Shown: positions 1-6,895, counted from the stretch's first letter. The stretch: 7,184 nucleotides of DNA from an uncultured Gammaproteobacteria bacterium (GCA_913009215.1 CAJVXG010000081.1:1-7184), one strand, 5' to 3'. A program made the numbers and translations. The notes: generated by a model from the sequence alone, not told the origin.

Positions 1-686
1 TGAATGGCATGATAACCTGTGCCCAATGGGTCATCTTCAAGACCCAGCACCGTCAGGATACGCAGTTGCTGGTATGGACGCAGATTGTCCCAGGCAAGAT
101 CCCACAGAAAGTACGATGCGACCGATAGTAACAGTACCAATATGATGATGGTTGCCCAGCGTATGCCAGCCAGAAAGATTATTGCCAAACCCGTTCCCAG
201 TATCATAATGGCGGTGCCCAGATCGGGCTGTTTCGCTACCAGGATGACGGGCACGATGACAATGCCCAGCGCCAGCAGGATTTTTGGCAATTTGGGGGGT
301 AACTCCATTTTACTGAAGTACCAGGCCAGCAGCAGCGGAACCGCCAGCTTCATGACCTCGGCAGGCTGGAAGGCGACAATACCAAAATCAAACCAGCTTT
401 GCGCGCCCTTGCGGATTACGCCGACAACAAGTACGACAATCAATAGCAGGAACCCTACTGCAAAGACATGCGGCGCCCAGCGTTTCATGTTTTCCGGGCT
501 GATCTGGGCGATGACAATCATGAATATGAAACCGATACCAAGACGTAGTACGTGCCCGAAGACAACCCCGGCCTTTTGCGTGCTGGCGCTGTACATCACA
601 AACAGGCTGACAATAGCGAGTATGCCAATGGCGTAGAGCAAAGGTTTGTCCAGGTGTAATCGTCGCGTCAGGCTTATGGTTGCCAA
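1..686 (-). CDS. rodA: RodA, SEDS-family peptidoglycan glycosyltransferase (3' end beyond window)
   Basis: RodA polymerises lipid II into glycan strands for lateral wall growth, working with PBP2 in the inner membrane. My minus-strand translation gives 228 residues before the window edge. It shows about seven hydrophobic segments (roughly 15-33, 44-61, 72-91, 107-123, 137-151, 157-174, 178-197). SEDS landmarks are MYSAS (31-35), GAQSWFDFG (94-102), FQPAEVMK (106-113, with Glu110 and Lys113 aligning to E. coli Glu114 and Lys117), KQPDLGTA (152-159) and DPLGTGYH (219-226). The extracytoplasmic catalytic Asp region lies outside the window. The start is TTG at 686: AAGGAG sits 8 nt upstream, the stop codon of mrdA is the nearest in-frame upstream codon of note, and the first internal Met (31) would remove the first membrane segment. 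It is the last visible gene of the mre operon, 12 nt after mrdA. FtsW is the main alternative, but the PBP2 neighbour argues for RodA. Confidence 0.96.
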   Translation of the reverse strand, partial: MATISLTRRLHLDKPLLYAIGILAIVSLFVMYSASTQKAGVVFGHVLRLGIGFIFMIVIAQISPENMKRWAPHVFAVGFLLLIVVLVVGVIRKGAQSWFDFGIVAFQPAEVMKLAVPLLLAWYFSKMELPPKLPKILLALGIVIVPVILVAKQPDLGTAIMILGTGLAIIFLAGIRWATIIILVLLLSVASYFLWDLAWDNLRPYQQLRILTVLGLEDDPLGTGYHAI

Positions 687-694
687 GTTCTCTG

Positions 695-700
695 CTCCTT
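695..700 (-). promoter_or_regulatory. Shine-Dalgarno site of rodA
   Basis: Read on the minus strand, AAGGAG overlaps the TAA stop of mrdA (TAAGGAG) and is followed by 8 nt and then TTG. This strong site at good spacing decides the non-ATG start of rodA. It also suggests that ribosomes ending mrdA reinitiate on rodA. Confidence 0.8.
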
Positions 701-2549
701 ACTCAAAGGCCGGTTGGTTGAGTAAATAAAAATCCATTAACTTTCGCGCGATTGGCGCCGCCGCCGAGCTCCCATGACCGCCATTCTCAACGATTACGGC
801 CACTGCAATCTGCGGGTTTTCTACCGGTGCGAAGGCAATGAACAAGGCGTGGTCGCGCAAGCGCTCTGCGATTTTTTTGGCGTCGTATTTTTCTTTTTGT
901 CCTATGCTTATCACCTGGGCCGTGCCGGTTTTACCGGCGATTTTATATGGTGCGTTCCAACCAATACGAATGCCGGTACCCCGTCGGTCATGGACCACGT
1001 TGGTCATGCTGGTGATAATTTCCGGGAGTTTTTCCTTGAACCCGGCAGGCAATTCGCTATTGGCTTTGTTGCGAACCAGTTTATATTGTTTGCTGCCGGG
1101 GTCTTCTGTGGCATAGACCAGGGTGGGACGCATCCTTACCCCCCGGTTGGCCAGTGTCGCCACGGCCGAGGCCAATTGCAGTGGCGTGACCAATAACGGT
1201 CCCTGGCCGATGCCGGTAACAACCGTGTCACCGAGTGCCCAGTTGATGCCACGACGTTTACTCCATTCCGGGGAGGGTACCAGTCCAGCCACCTCATCGG
1301 GCATATCTATGCCCGTCTTATAACCAAAACCAAATATATTGAGGAATTTTTTGATGCGATCAATACCGAGCATAACAGCAAGCTGGTAAAAGTAGACATC
1401 ACAGGATTGCACAATAGCATCGTTCAGGTTTACTGAGCCGTGGCCGGTTTTTTTCCAGTCGCGGAATCGATGACGGCTGCCCGGTAAATAAAAATATCCG
1501 GGGCAATACACTTGGCGCTTTGGATTAAATTCCTCCAGACTCAAAGCACCCAGGGCTAAAAACGGTTTAATAGTGGAGCCTGGGGCATAACGACCGCTGA
1601 GCGCACGATTGATCAGCGGCTTGTCCGGGTCGTCCAGTAAGGCCTTATAGGATTTTGTATCAATGCCGTTTACGAAAGGGTTGGGGTTGTAGGTTGGTGT
1701 ACTGACAAAAGTCAGTATGCCGCCGGTGCGCGGATTCAATGCAATGACTGCCCCGCGTCGCTTACCCATGGCGCGTTCGGCATAGGCCTGCATGCCGGCA
1801 TCGATATGCAGGTGCAGATTTTGCCCTGCCTTTGGGGCGAGGCGTTTCAAGGTGCGTAAATGACGGCCATGGGCGTTGGACTCAACCTGCTTGACGCCGA
1901 CCCTTCCCAGTAATATTTTTTCGTAATAACGCTCCAGACCCAGCTTGCCTATATGTTGGGTACCATGATAAAGGGATTTCTTGATTTTTTTTGTATCCTC
2001 TTCATTAATACGGCCGACATAACCGATAAAGTGAACCGTTAGCGCACCGAGCGGATAATGGCGTTGTAGTCGGGCCTGTAATTCCACCCCGTTAAGATGG
2101 GTCTGATAACTGGCAATACGGGCGGCTTCGGCATCATTGAGATGGGTGCGTAAAGGAATGTTTTCGTACCTGGAATGACGCCTGATGAGCCGGTAGAAGA
2201 TTTTCTTGTCATAGTCGGTGATTTTGATAATACCGGACAGTGTCTTGATTAATGCTTTCATGTCCTTGACCTGATGGGGTGTAATTTCCAGGGTGTAGAC
2301 CGGATAATTTTGTGCCAGCACGGTACCGTTTCGATCCAGAATGAGGCCACGCGCCGGTGGGATCGGAATGGGCCGGATACTGTTGGCCTTGGACAAGGTG
2401 GTGTAATGATGTTGATTGATCAGTTGCAGGTAGATCAGGCGAAACAGAATAACAATTACGAGTAAACCTATAGCGCCCGCTACGATCATAAGACGGGAAT
2501 TGAAAATGCGCGTTTCACGGAAATAGTCCCTTAAAGGAATATTGAGCAT
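699..2549 (-). CDS. mrdA: Penicillin-binding protein 2, elongasome transpeptidase
   Basis: PBP2 is the class B monofunctional DD-transpeptidase that crosslinks glycan made by RodA, acting in the periplasm. From the start at 2549 it has 616 residues, close to the usual 610-640. A short cytoplasmic tail is followed by one membrane anchor (about 22-43). Next comes the N-terminal pedestal (PPARGLILDRNG near 65-75, IGKLGLERYYE near 200-210), then the transpeptidase domain. The three catalytic motifs are present: STIK (nucleophile Ser325, Lys328), SCD (Ser382-Asp384) and KTG (Lys540-Gly542). These match the PBP2 pattern, with SxD instead of SxN. Two adjacent ATGs (2552 and 2549) follow AGGT. The second has the better spacing, so I chose it, but 2552 would add only one Met. 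The open frame extends upstream to 2747, but that part lies inside mreD in another frame and has no PBP character. Cys349, Asp364, His370 and Cys383 may form a metal site. Confidence 0.96.
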   Translation of the reverse strand: MLNIPLRDYFRETRIFNSRLMIVAGAIGLLVIVILFRLIYLQLINQHHYTTLSKANSIRPIPIPPARGLILDRNGTVLAQNYPVYTLEITPHQVKDMKALIKTLSGIIKITDYDKKIFYRLIRRHSRYENIPLRTHLNDAEAARIASYQTHLNGVELQARLQRHYPLGALTVHFIGYVGRINEEDTKKIKKSLYHGTQHIGKLGLERYYEKILLGRVGVKQVESNAHGRHLRTLKRLAPKAGQNLHLHIDAGMQAYAERAMGKRRGAVIALNPRTGGILTFVSTPTYNPNPFVNGIDTKSYKALLDDPDKPLINRALSGRYAPGSTIKPFLALGALSLEEFNPKRQVYCPGYFYLPGSRHRFRDWKKTGHGSVNLNDAIVQSCDVYFYQLAVMLGIDRIKKFLNIFGFGYKTGIDMPDEVAGLVPSPEWSKRRGINWALGDTVVTGIGQGPLLVTPLQLASAVATLANRGVRMRPTLVYATEDPGSKQYKLVRNKANSELPAGFKEKLPEIITSMTNVVHDRRGTGIRIGWNAPYKIAGKTGTAQVISIGQKEKYDAKKIAERLRDHALFIAFAPVENPQIAVAVIVENGGHGSSAAAPIARKLMDFYLLNQPAFE

Positions 2550-2555
2550 CATTCG

Positions 2556-2559
2556 ACCT
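2556..2559 (-). promoter_or_regulatory. Shine-Dalgarno site of mrdA
   Basis: AGGT on the minus strand overlaps the TAG stop of mreD (TAGGT). It lies 3 nt before the ATG at 2552 and 6 nt before the ATG at 2549. The longer spacing favours the second ATG. The overlap with the mreD stop suggests translational coupling. Confidence 0.5.
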
Positions 2560-3052
2560 AACGGATTCCCATACGCCGCCTGACGTTGCGCAAAAGCGCA
2601 AATGTCCAGGGCCATATGAGCATGCTGATCAATACCGAGATCCAGAAGTTGGTAAATTTGGCAGGTTGGGACAACATGATACGTATCCAGATAATGAGAA
2701 ACTGAATCACTACCAGTAATATCAGTATTACTACCGCTTGTTGCCAACGTGGATACATGCGTATGCGCAAATGCATTTTTACAGAGAGAAAAGCGAGCAA
2801 GGCATAGGCCAGGGCGAGCTGTCCCAGCAGTGGGGAATCAAACAATACATCCAGTATCAGCCCCACGATCCAGCCGATACCCACCGTTACTTTTGTTGGT
2901 GTGGCGATACACCAGTATATCAGGACCAGTCCAACCCAGTTTGGCCGGAATCTCTCGGCCCATTCCGGGAAGGGCAACACGGCCAGAATGAATGCGATAA
3001 AGAAACAGGCGGCAATGGTCAGGTAATCACGAAGAGTGTCATTTATTCTCAT
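2558..3052 (-). CDS. mreD: MreD, rod-shape-determining membrane protein
   Basis: MreD is an integral inner-membrane component of the elongasome that interacts with MreC and is needed for rod shape. The 164-residue product is almost entirely hydrophobic. About six membrane segments are visible (roughly 11-28, 38-52, 55-71, 76-92, 104-124, 134-154). The charged termini are basic (RNVRRRMGIR at the C-terminus). The short PFPEWAERFRPNWVGLVLIYW stretch (residues 27-47, quoted in part here as its key landmark PxW...RPNW) and the D68VLFDSPLLGQ motif are typical of the family. Length fits the usual 160-175. The ATG shares one base with the stop of mreC (TAATG), a classic coupling arrangement. Only a weak purine-rich AAGAAGAG lies upstream, so expression probably depends on ribosomes finishing mreC. 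MreD is poorly conserved in sequence, so the call rests on topology, motifs and position between mreC and mrdA. Confidence 0.94.
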   Translation of the reverse strand: MRINDTLRDYLTIAACFFIAFILAVLPFPEWAERFRPNWVGLVLIYWCIATPTKVTVGIGWIVGLILDVLFDSPLLGQLALAYALLAFLSVKMHLRIRMYPRWQQAVVILILLVVIQFLIIWIRIMLSQPAKFTNFWISVLISMLIWPWTFALLRNVRRRMGIR

Positions 3053-3909
3053 TATGGTGTGCTCTTCTTGGATCTGGTTTTCGGATACAGCAGCAGTACC
3101 TCCTTGCCGTAATTTATACGCGCCATCGGCGCTACCGTGATATTCAGAAAGGGTTCGTTAGGATCCTTGATTATTTTTTTAACTCGACCTACCGGATAAC
3201 CAGTAGGAAATATGCCACCCATGCCCGATGTAACAAGAATATCTTTTTCTTTGATGCGGGAGCCGGTGCCCAGGTAGGGGATAGATAAGGTGTTGAGACT
3301 TCCGGTACCGTAAACAATGGTACGTAAGCCGTTTCGCCTCACCATGACCGGTATGGCGTGGCTTGGGTCAATAATGAGCGTGACTACTGCCTTGGAATTG
3401 TATACCTTGCTGACCTGTCCAACGACACCATATGCATCGACCACCGGCTGTCGGATGAACACACCATGATTGCTGCCCTGGTTCAGGTAAAGTTTACGGG
3501 TGTAGGGATCAATGCTGACCTTGAGCAGCTCCGCCAGTCTGGGTGTGTAATCCTTGCGGATTCTTTGTACGGCGCCGAGTTGTGAACGCAGTCTTTTATT
3601 CTCGTCTTCCAGTGTTTGTCGGCGGTTCAGTTTGTAGCTCAGTTTATTGTTTTTATTTTCCAGGTCTTTGATAATTGCCTGGTAGTCTGTTTCGTTCTTG
3701 GTAGCTTCCTTGAACCAGCCAGTTACAGCGGACGGCAGACTGGCGATGCTATGGACCGGTTTAATCAGGGTATTGATGGTGTTGCGGATATAGTTGCCGT
3801 AGTCCCCTTTATGATCAAGGTACATGATCAATACAGAAAGCAAGACAAGGATAATGAGCCGTGCCAGGCTGGAGGGAGGTCTTAGCGTCCTACCCAGAAT
3901 GGAGATCAT
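3052..3909 (-). CDS. mreC: MreC, periplasmic elongasome scaffold
   Basis: MreC is a bitopic protein that links cytoplasmic MreB to PBP2 and activates PBP2-RodA. The product has 285 residues, within the usual range of 270-370 and without the long C-terminal extension some species carry. It has a short basic cytoplasmic tail (1-17, with Arg7, Arg10, Arg17), one membrane helix (about 18-31) and a periplasmic coiled coil (about 67-116, rich in Lys, Glu, Asn and Leu, e.g. LEDENKRLRSQL at 100-111). The two-lobed beta domain follows (about 121-275). Family landmarks are LNQGSNHGV (142-150), GVVGQV (161-166), IIDPSHAIPV (179-188), and TSGMGGIFPTGYPVGRV (227-243). The tail is Lys/Arg/Ser-rich. The gene starts 6 nt after the mreB stop. 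No good Shine-Dalgarno lies at normal spacing (a GAGAG is about 9 nt upstream), so coupling to mreB is likely. No other in-frame Met precedes the membrane helix. Confidence 0.96.
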   Translation of the reverse strand: MISILGRTLRPPSSLARLIILVLLSVLIMYLDHKGDYGNYIRNTINTLIKPVHSIASLPSAVTGWFKEATKNETDYQAIIKDLENKNNKLSYKLNRRQTLEDENKRLRSQLGAVQRIRKDYTPRLAELLKVSIDPYTRKLYLNQGSNHGVFIRQPVVDAYGVVGQVSKVYNSKAVVTLIIDPSHAIPVMVRRNGLRTIVYGTGSLNTLSIPYLGTGSRIKEKDILVTSGMGGIFPTGYPVGRVKKIIKDPNEPFLNITVAPMARINYGKEVLLLYPKTRSKKSTP

Positions 3910-3915
3910 GGAGAT

Positions 3916-4959
3916 CTACTCTCGTAACAGTACGTCACCCATATTCTCGGCTTCTTGTAATGCTCTACCGCAGCCACGTACAACGCAGGTCAGGGGATCT
4001 TCAGTTTTGATAATAGGCAAACCCGTTTGTTCTGCCAGCATGCGGTCGATATCCCGCAATAAGGTACCACCGCCGGTAATCACCAGGCCTTTCTCGGCAA
4101 CATCGGCGCCAAGCTCTGGAGGGGTTTGCTCCAGGGCCTCCTTGATAGCCATAACAATATCGGCCAGGTCCTCACTTATTGCCGTGTAGATTTCCTTGCT
4201 GTCCAGGGCCAGGGTGCGCGGTACACCGTCGGCAATGTGGCGGCCCTTTATTTCCATGGTCTTTACCTCACTGTCCTGCCATGCGGTGCCGATCTCGTTT
4301 TTCACCCTTTCTGCGGTGGCTTCGCCAATCAATATGCCGTACTTGCGACGAATATAACCAATGATAGACTCATCCATGCGGTCACCGGCAACACGCAGTG
4401 AATGGGAGTAGACAATACCCCCGAGAGAGATGACGCCGACTTCGGTGGTACCGCCACCAATATCCAGTATCATGGAGCCGGTGGGTTCGGCGATGGGCAG
4501 TTCGGCTCCAATGGCGGCTGCGATCGGTTCTTCAATAAGATACACTTCCCTGGCCCCGGCCGACATCGCCGATTCACGAATAGCACGTCGTTCTACCTGG
4601 GTAGAGCCACAGGGCACGCAGATAATAATGCGCGGACTTGGTTGAAACATACGGGTTTCGTGGACCCGGCGGATAAAGTATTTCAACATTTCACCAGTGA
4701 CGGTGAAGTCGGCGATAACGCCATCTTTCATTGGGCGGATGGCCTGGATGTTACCCGGGGTACGCCCCAGCATTTTTTTTGCCTCCTGACCGACGGCCAG
4801 AATGCTGCGACTATTACGGGAGCCAGGCTCGTGTCGAATGGCGACAACCGAGGGCTCATTAAGGACAATACCCTTGTCACGGACATAAACCAGTGTATTG
4901 GCGGTGCCCAGGTCGATGGCCAGGTCGCTGGAGAAGAAACCACGGAAACTCTTAAACAT
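3916..4959 (-). CDS. mreB: MreB, actin-like rod-shape-determining protein
   Basis: MreB is a bacterial actin homologue. It forms membrane-bound antiparallel double filaments on the inner face of the cytoplasmic membrane and directs elongasome movement. The product has 347 residues, the same length as E. coli MreB. The N-terminal MFKSFRGFF stretch is amphipathic and fits the membrane-binding helix of Gram-negative MreB. Actin-fold nucleotide motifs are DLGTAN (16-21, phosphate 1), Glu143 in LIEEP (catalytic loop region), DIGGGTTEVGVIS (166-178, phosphate 2) and TGGGTLLRDID (295-305, adenosine). The VPCGSTQVERRAIRESA block (115-131) is highly typical of gammaproteobacterial MreB. The ATG at 4959 gives exactly the family N-terminus. 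Its Shine-Dalgarno is modest: AAGG only 4 nt upstream, and another AAGG 14 nt upstream. It is the first gene of the mreBCD-mrdA-rodA operon, divergent from gatC. I see no missing active-site residue. Confidence 0.98.
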   Translation of the reverse strand: MFKSFRGFFSSDLAIDLGTANTLVYVRDKGIVLNEPSVVAIRHEPGSRNSRSILAVGQEAKKMLGRTPGNIQAIRPMKDGVIADFTVTGEMLKYFIRRVHETRMFQPSPRIIICVPCGSTQVERRAIRESAMSAGAREVYLIEEPIAAAIGAELPIAEPTGSMILDIGGGTTEVGVISLGGIVYSHSLRVAGDRMDESIIGYIRRKYGILIGEATAERVKNEIGTAWQDSEVKTMEIKGRHIADGVPRTLALDSKEIYTAISEDLADIVMAIKEALEQTPPELGADVAEKGLVITGGGTLLRDIDRMLAEQTGLPIIKTEDPLTCVVRGCGRALQEAENMGDVLLRE

Positions 4960-4979
4960 AATGCCTTGTTTTGCCTTAA

Positions 4980-4985
4980 TATAAT
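4980..4985 (+). promoter_or_regulatory. Candidate -10 box for gatCAB
   Basis: The plus strand holds a perfect TATAAT consensus here. It has no convincing -35 at 16-18 nt (the 17-nt position reads CATAAT) and no TGn extension. If used, transcription would start near 4992 and give a gatC leader of about 100 nt. In this AT-rich spacer the match could be chance. Confidence 0.3.
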
Positions 4986-4997
4986 GTAGTGTAGCCT

Positions 4998-5026
4998 ACT
5001 GTAGCAATGACGCCAGATTGCTTCAA
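4998..5026 (-). promoter_or_regulatory. Candidate sigma-70 promoter of the mreBCD-mrdA-rodA operon
   Basis: On the minus strand, TTGAAG (5026-5021) matches the -35 consensus at 4 of 6 bases. A spacer of exactly 17 bp follows, then TACAGT (5003-4998), a 4 of 6 match to the -10. TGC stands directly before the -10 and gives an extended -10 element. Predicted transcription would begin near 4991, leaving a leader of about 30 nt before mreB. This is an inference from sequence only; the operon may have further promoters. Confidence 0.45.
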
Positions 5027-5095
5027 CCTATTGAGCGAATATGGTAACTTGCGCGCTCGCTTTCAACAAACCCGATATTTGCCTGGGGCAGCATC

Positions 5096-5383
5096 ATGAC
5101 GCTGGGTCGAGACGACATACAGAAAATTGCCATTCTTGCGCGCCTTGAGGTCAATGAGCAAGAGCTGGAACACTATACCCGGACCTTGTCGCAGATACTC
5201 GGATTAATCGACCAGATGAACGCTGTCGATACCTCCTCAGTATCACCGATGGCCCACCCACAAGACGTCAGCCTGCGTCTGCGCGAAGACCGGGTCGGTG
5301 AGACCGATCGACGTGAGCAGTTCCAGAAGATCGCCCCGGAAACCGAGAATGGCTTCTATCTGGTACCCAGGGTTATAGAGTGA
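5096..5383 (+). CDS. gatC: GatC, small subunit of Asp/Glu-tRNA amidotransferase
   Basis: GatC is the small subunit of GatCAB. It wraps between GatA and GatB and stabilises the amidase subunit; it has no active site of its own. The product has 95 residues, the usual family length. Characteristic features are the N-terminal helical part with IQKIAILARLEVNEQELE (about 8-25), the LSQILGLIDQMNAVDTS stretch (31-47), the P-x-AHP element (PMAHP, 51-55) and the LRxDxV motif (LREDRV, 62-67). The C-terminal part ends in ENGFYLVPRVIE, where FYLVPRVIE is a signature of the family end. The ATG at 5096 follows GGGG with 7 nt spacing, a modest ribosome site. It opens the gatCAB operon, head to head with mreB. 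E. coli lacks these genes, which excludes its close relatives as the source. Confidence 0.96.
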   Translation: MTLGRDDIQKIAILARLEVNEQELEHYTRTLSQILGLIDQMNAVDTSSVSPMAHPQDVSLRLREDRVGETDRREQFQKIAPETENGFYLVPRVIE

Positions 5384-5427
5384 TATGAATCCTGGGCCAT
5401 GTCCCGGCCCGAAGACGGACTAATCCG

Positions 5428-6882
5428 ATGCATACGAAAACCATTACCGAATTGATTGTCGGCCTGAGGGCCGGAGAGTTTTCCAGTGAAGAGCTGACAA
5501 GCCATTTCCTGGATCGTACGCAACAGCAGAAGGATCTGAACGCCTTCATCACGATTGATCGCGATGCCACGCTGGAACAAGCGAGGGCGGCGGATCGTGC
5601 CTTGAAGCAAAATGAGGCGAATCTGCTTACCGGGATACCGCTTGCCCACAAAGATATATTTTGTACCGAGAATATGCTGACCACTTGCGGTTCTAAAATG
5701 CTTTATAACTTTGTCTCACCTTATAGCGCTACGGTGATCGAGAAGTTTAACCGCTGTGGCGCCGTAATACTGGGCAAAACCAATATGGACGAATTTGCCA
5801 TGGGGTCGTCCAATGAAACATCATATTATGGTCCGGTAAACAACCCCTGGGACCGGGACCGGGTGCCCGGCGGCAGTTCCGGCGGTTCTGCTGTTTCGGT
5901 AGCGGCCAGGCTGGCCCCCGGGGCTACCGGTACCGATACCGGCGGCTCCATACGACAGCCGGCCTCGCTGTGCGGTATCACCGGTCTGAAACCGAGCTAT
6001 GGTCGTGTCTCCCGGTTTGGCATGATTGCCTTTGCCTCCTCTCTGGATCAGGCGGGGCCAATGACACAAACCGCAGAAGATGCCGCCTTGTTATTACAGG
6101 CCATGGCCGGGTTCGATGAGCGTGACTCCACGTCGGTTGATAAAACAGTGCCGGATTATATGGCCGAACTGGACAATGATCTTAAGGGTTTGCGTATTGG
6201 TATTCCAAAGATATTTTTTGCCGAAGGTCTCGACAGTGAAGTGGCAGCAGTTGTTGAAGCGGCTATCGATGAATACAGGAAAATGGGTGCCGAGCTTGTC
6301 GATATTGATTTACCGAATAGTAGCCTGGCCGTTCCCTGTTATTATGTGTTGGCGCCTGCCGAGGCCTCGTCCAACCTGTCACGCTTTGATGGTGTGCGTT
6401 ACGGTTACCGTGCCGAAGAGTATAAAGACCTCAACGATATGTACACCAGGACCCGGACCCAGGGCTTTGGTGAGGAGGTCAAGCGCCGTATCATGATTGG
6501 CACCTATGCCTTGTCCTCAGGATATTACGACGCCTACTATCTGAAGGCACAGAAGTTGCGTCGGTTGATCAGCAATGATTTTGATCAGGCCTTTGAACAG
6601 TGCGATGTCATCATGGGACCCACGGCACCGGGCACCGCTTTCAAGCAGGGCGAAAAAACCGACGATCCGGTATCGATGTATCTCAACGATATTTACACCA
6701 TTTCAGTTAATCTGGCGGGCATACCGGCCATCTCGATTCCGGCCGGTTTTGACAAACAAGGTCTGCCCGTCGGGCTGCAGATTATTGGCCGGTATTTTGA
6801 TGAGGCGCGTCTGCTGAATGTGGCGCATCGTTATCAACAAGTGACCGATTGGCACCGGCAGATGCCGGCAGTGGAACGTTAA
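5428..6882 (+). CDS. gatA: GatA, amidase subunit of Asp/Glu-tRNA amidotransferase
   Basis: GatA hydrolyses glutamine to release ammonia, which is channelled to GatB to amidate Glu-tRNA(Gln) or Asp-tRNA(Asn). The product has 484 residues, the usual length, and belongs to the amidase signature family. The Ser-cisSer-Lys triad is visible: Lys75 in HKD, cis-Ser150 in GGSSGGSA, and nucleophile Ser174 in DTGGSIRQP. Spacings between the three (24 and 99 residues) equal those of S. aureus GatA (Lys79, Ser154, Ser178). The glutamine-binding Arg354 and Asp421 fit the same offset of four from S. aureus Arg358 and Asp425. GKTNMDEFAMGSSNE (116-130) is the classic GatA block and separates it from other amidases. 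The ATG at 5428 is the only plausible start: upstream in frame there is a TGA at 5386 and no ATG, GTG or TTG between. The ribosome site is weak. It lies 44 nt after gatC and 26 nt before gatB. Confidence 0.98.
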   Translation: MHTKTITELIVGLRAGEFSSEELTSHFLDRTQQQKDLNAFITIDRDATLEQARAADRALKQNEANLLTGIPLAHKDIFCTENMLTTCGSKMLYNFVSPYSATVIEKFNRCGAVILGKTNMDEFAMGSSNETSYYGPVNNPWDRDRVPGGSSGGSAVSVAARLAPGATGTDTGGSIRQPASLCGITGLKPSYGRVSRFGMIAFASSLDQAGPMTQTAEDAALLLQAMAGFDERDSTSVDKTVPDYMAELDNDLKGLRIGIPKIFFAEGLDSEVAAVVEAAIDEYRKMGAELVDIDLPNSSLAVPCYYVLAPAEASSNLSRFDGVRYGYRAEEYKDLNDMYTRTRTQGFGEEVKRRIMIGTYALSSGYYDAYYLKAQKLRRLISNDFDQAFEQCDVIMGPTAPGTAFKQGEKTDDPVSMYLNDIYTISVNLAGIPAISIPAGFDKQGLPVGLQIIGRYFDEARLLNVAHRYQQVTDWHRQMPAVER

Positions 6883-6895
6883 TCTATATATTTAT

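Noticed and set aside
19..636. A 205-codon open frame on the plus strand
   Set aside because: It lies wholly antisense to rodA, whose minus-strand translation is a clear SEDS protein. The plus-strand product is Ser/Thr/Met-rich with no recognisable domain.
774..1323. Several overlapping plus-strand open frames inside mrdA
   Set aside because: They are antisense shadows of the transpeptidase domain, with no family resemblance and no separate ribosome sites that stand out.
2553..2747. Upstream extension of the PBP2 reading frame by 65 codons
   Set aside because: It overlaps the mreD coding region in another frame, has no ribosome site or PBP-like sequence, and the ATG pair at 2552/2549 gives the standard PBP2 N-terminus with its anchor near residue 22.
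2738..3112. A 124-codon plus-strand open frame over mreD
   Set aside because: It is antisense to mreD, which has clear topology and coupling to mreC. The product shows no motif.
4402..4989. A 195-codon plus-strand open frame antisense to mreB and running into the spacer
   Set aside because: Strong codon constraint of mreB on the opposite strand explains the lack of stops. The product is low-information (Gly/Asp/Asn-rich) without a domain.
4986..5004. Repeated GTAG words with CTAC (4996-4999) as a possible operator
   Set aside because: The arms are only 4 bp and overlap the proposed mreB -10. Such short repeats are expected by chance.
5356..5684. Minus-strand open frames across the gatC end and gatA start
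   Set aside because: They are antisense to gatC and gatA, both firmly identified, and have no recognisable product.
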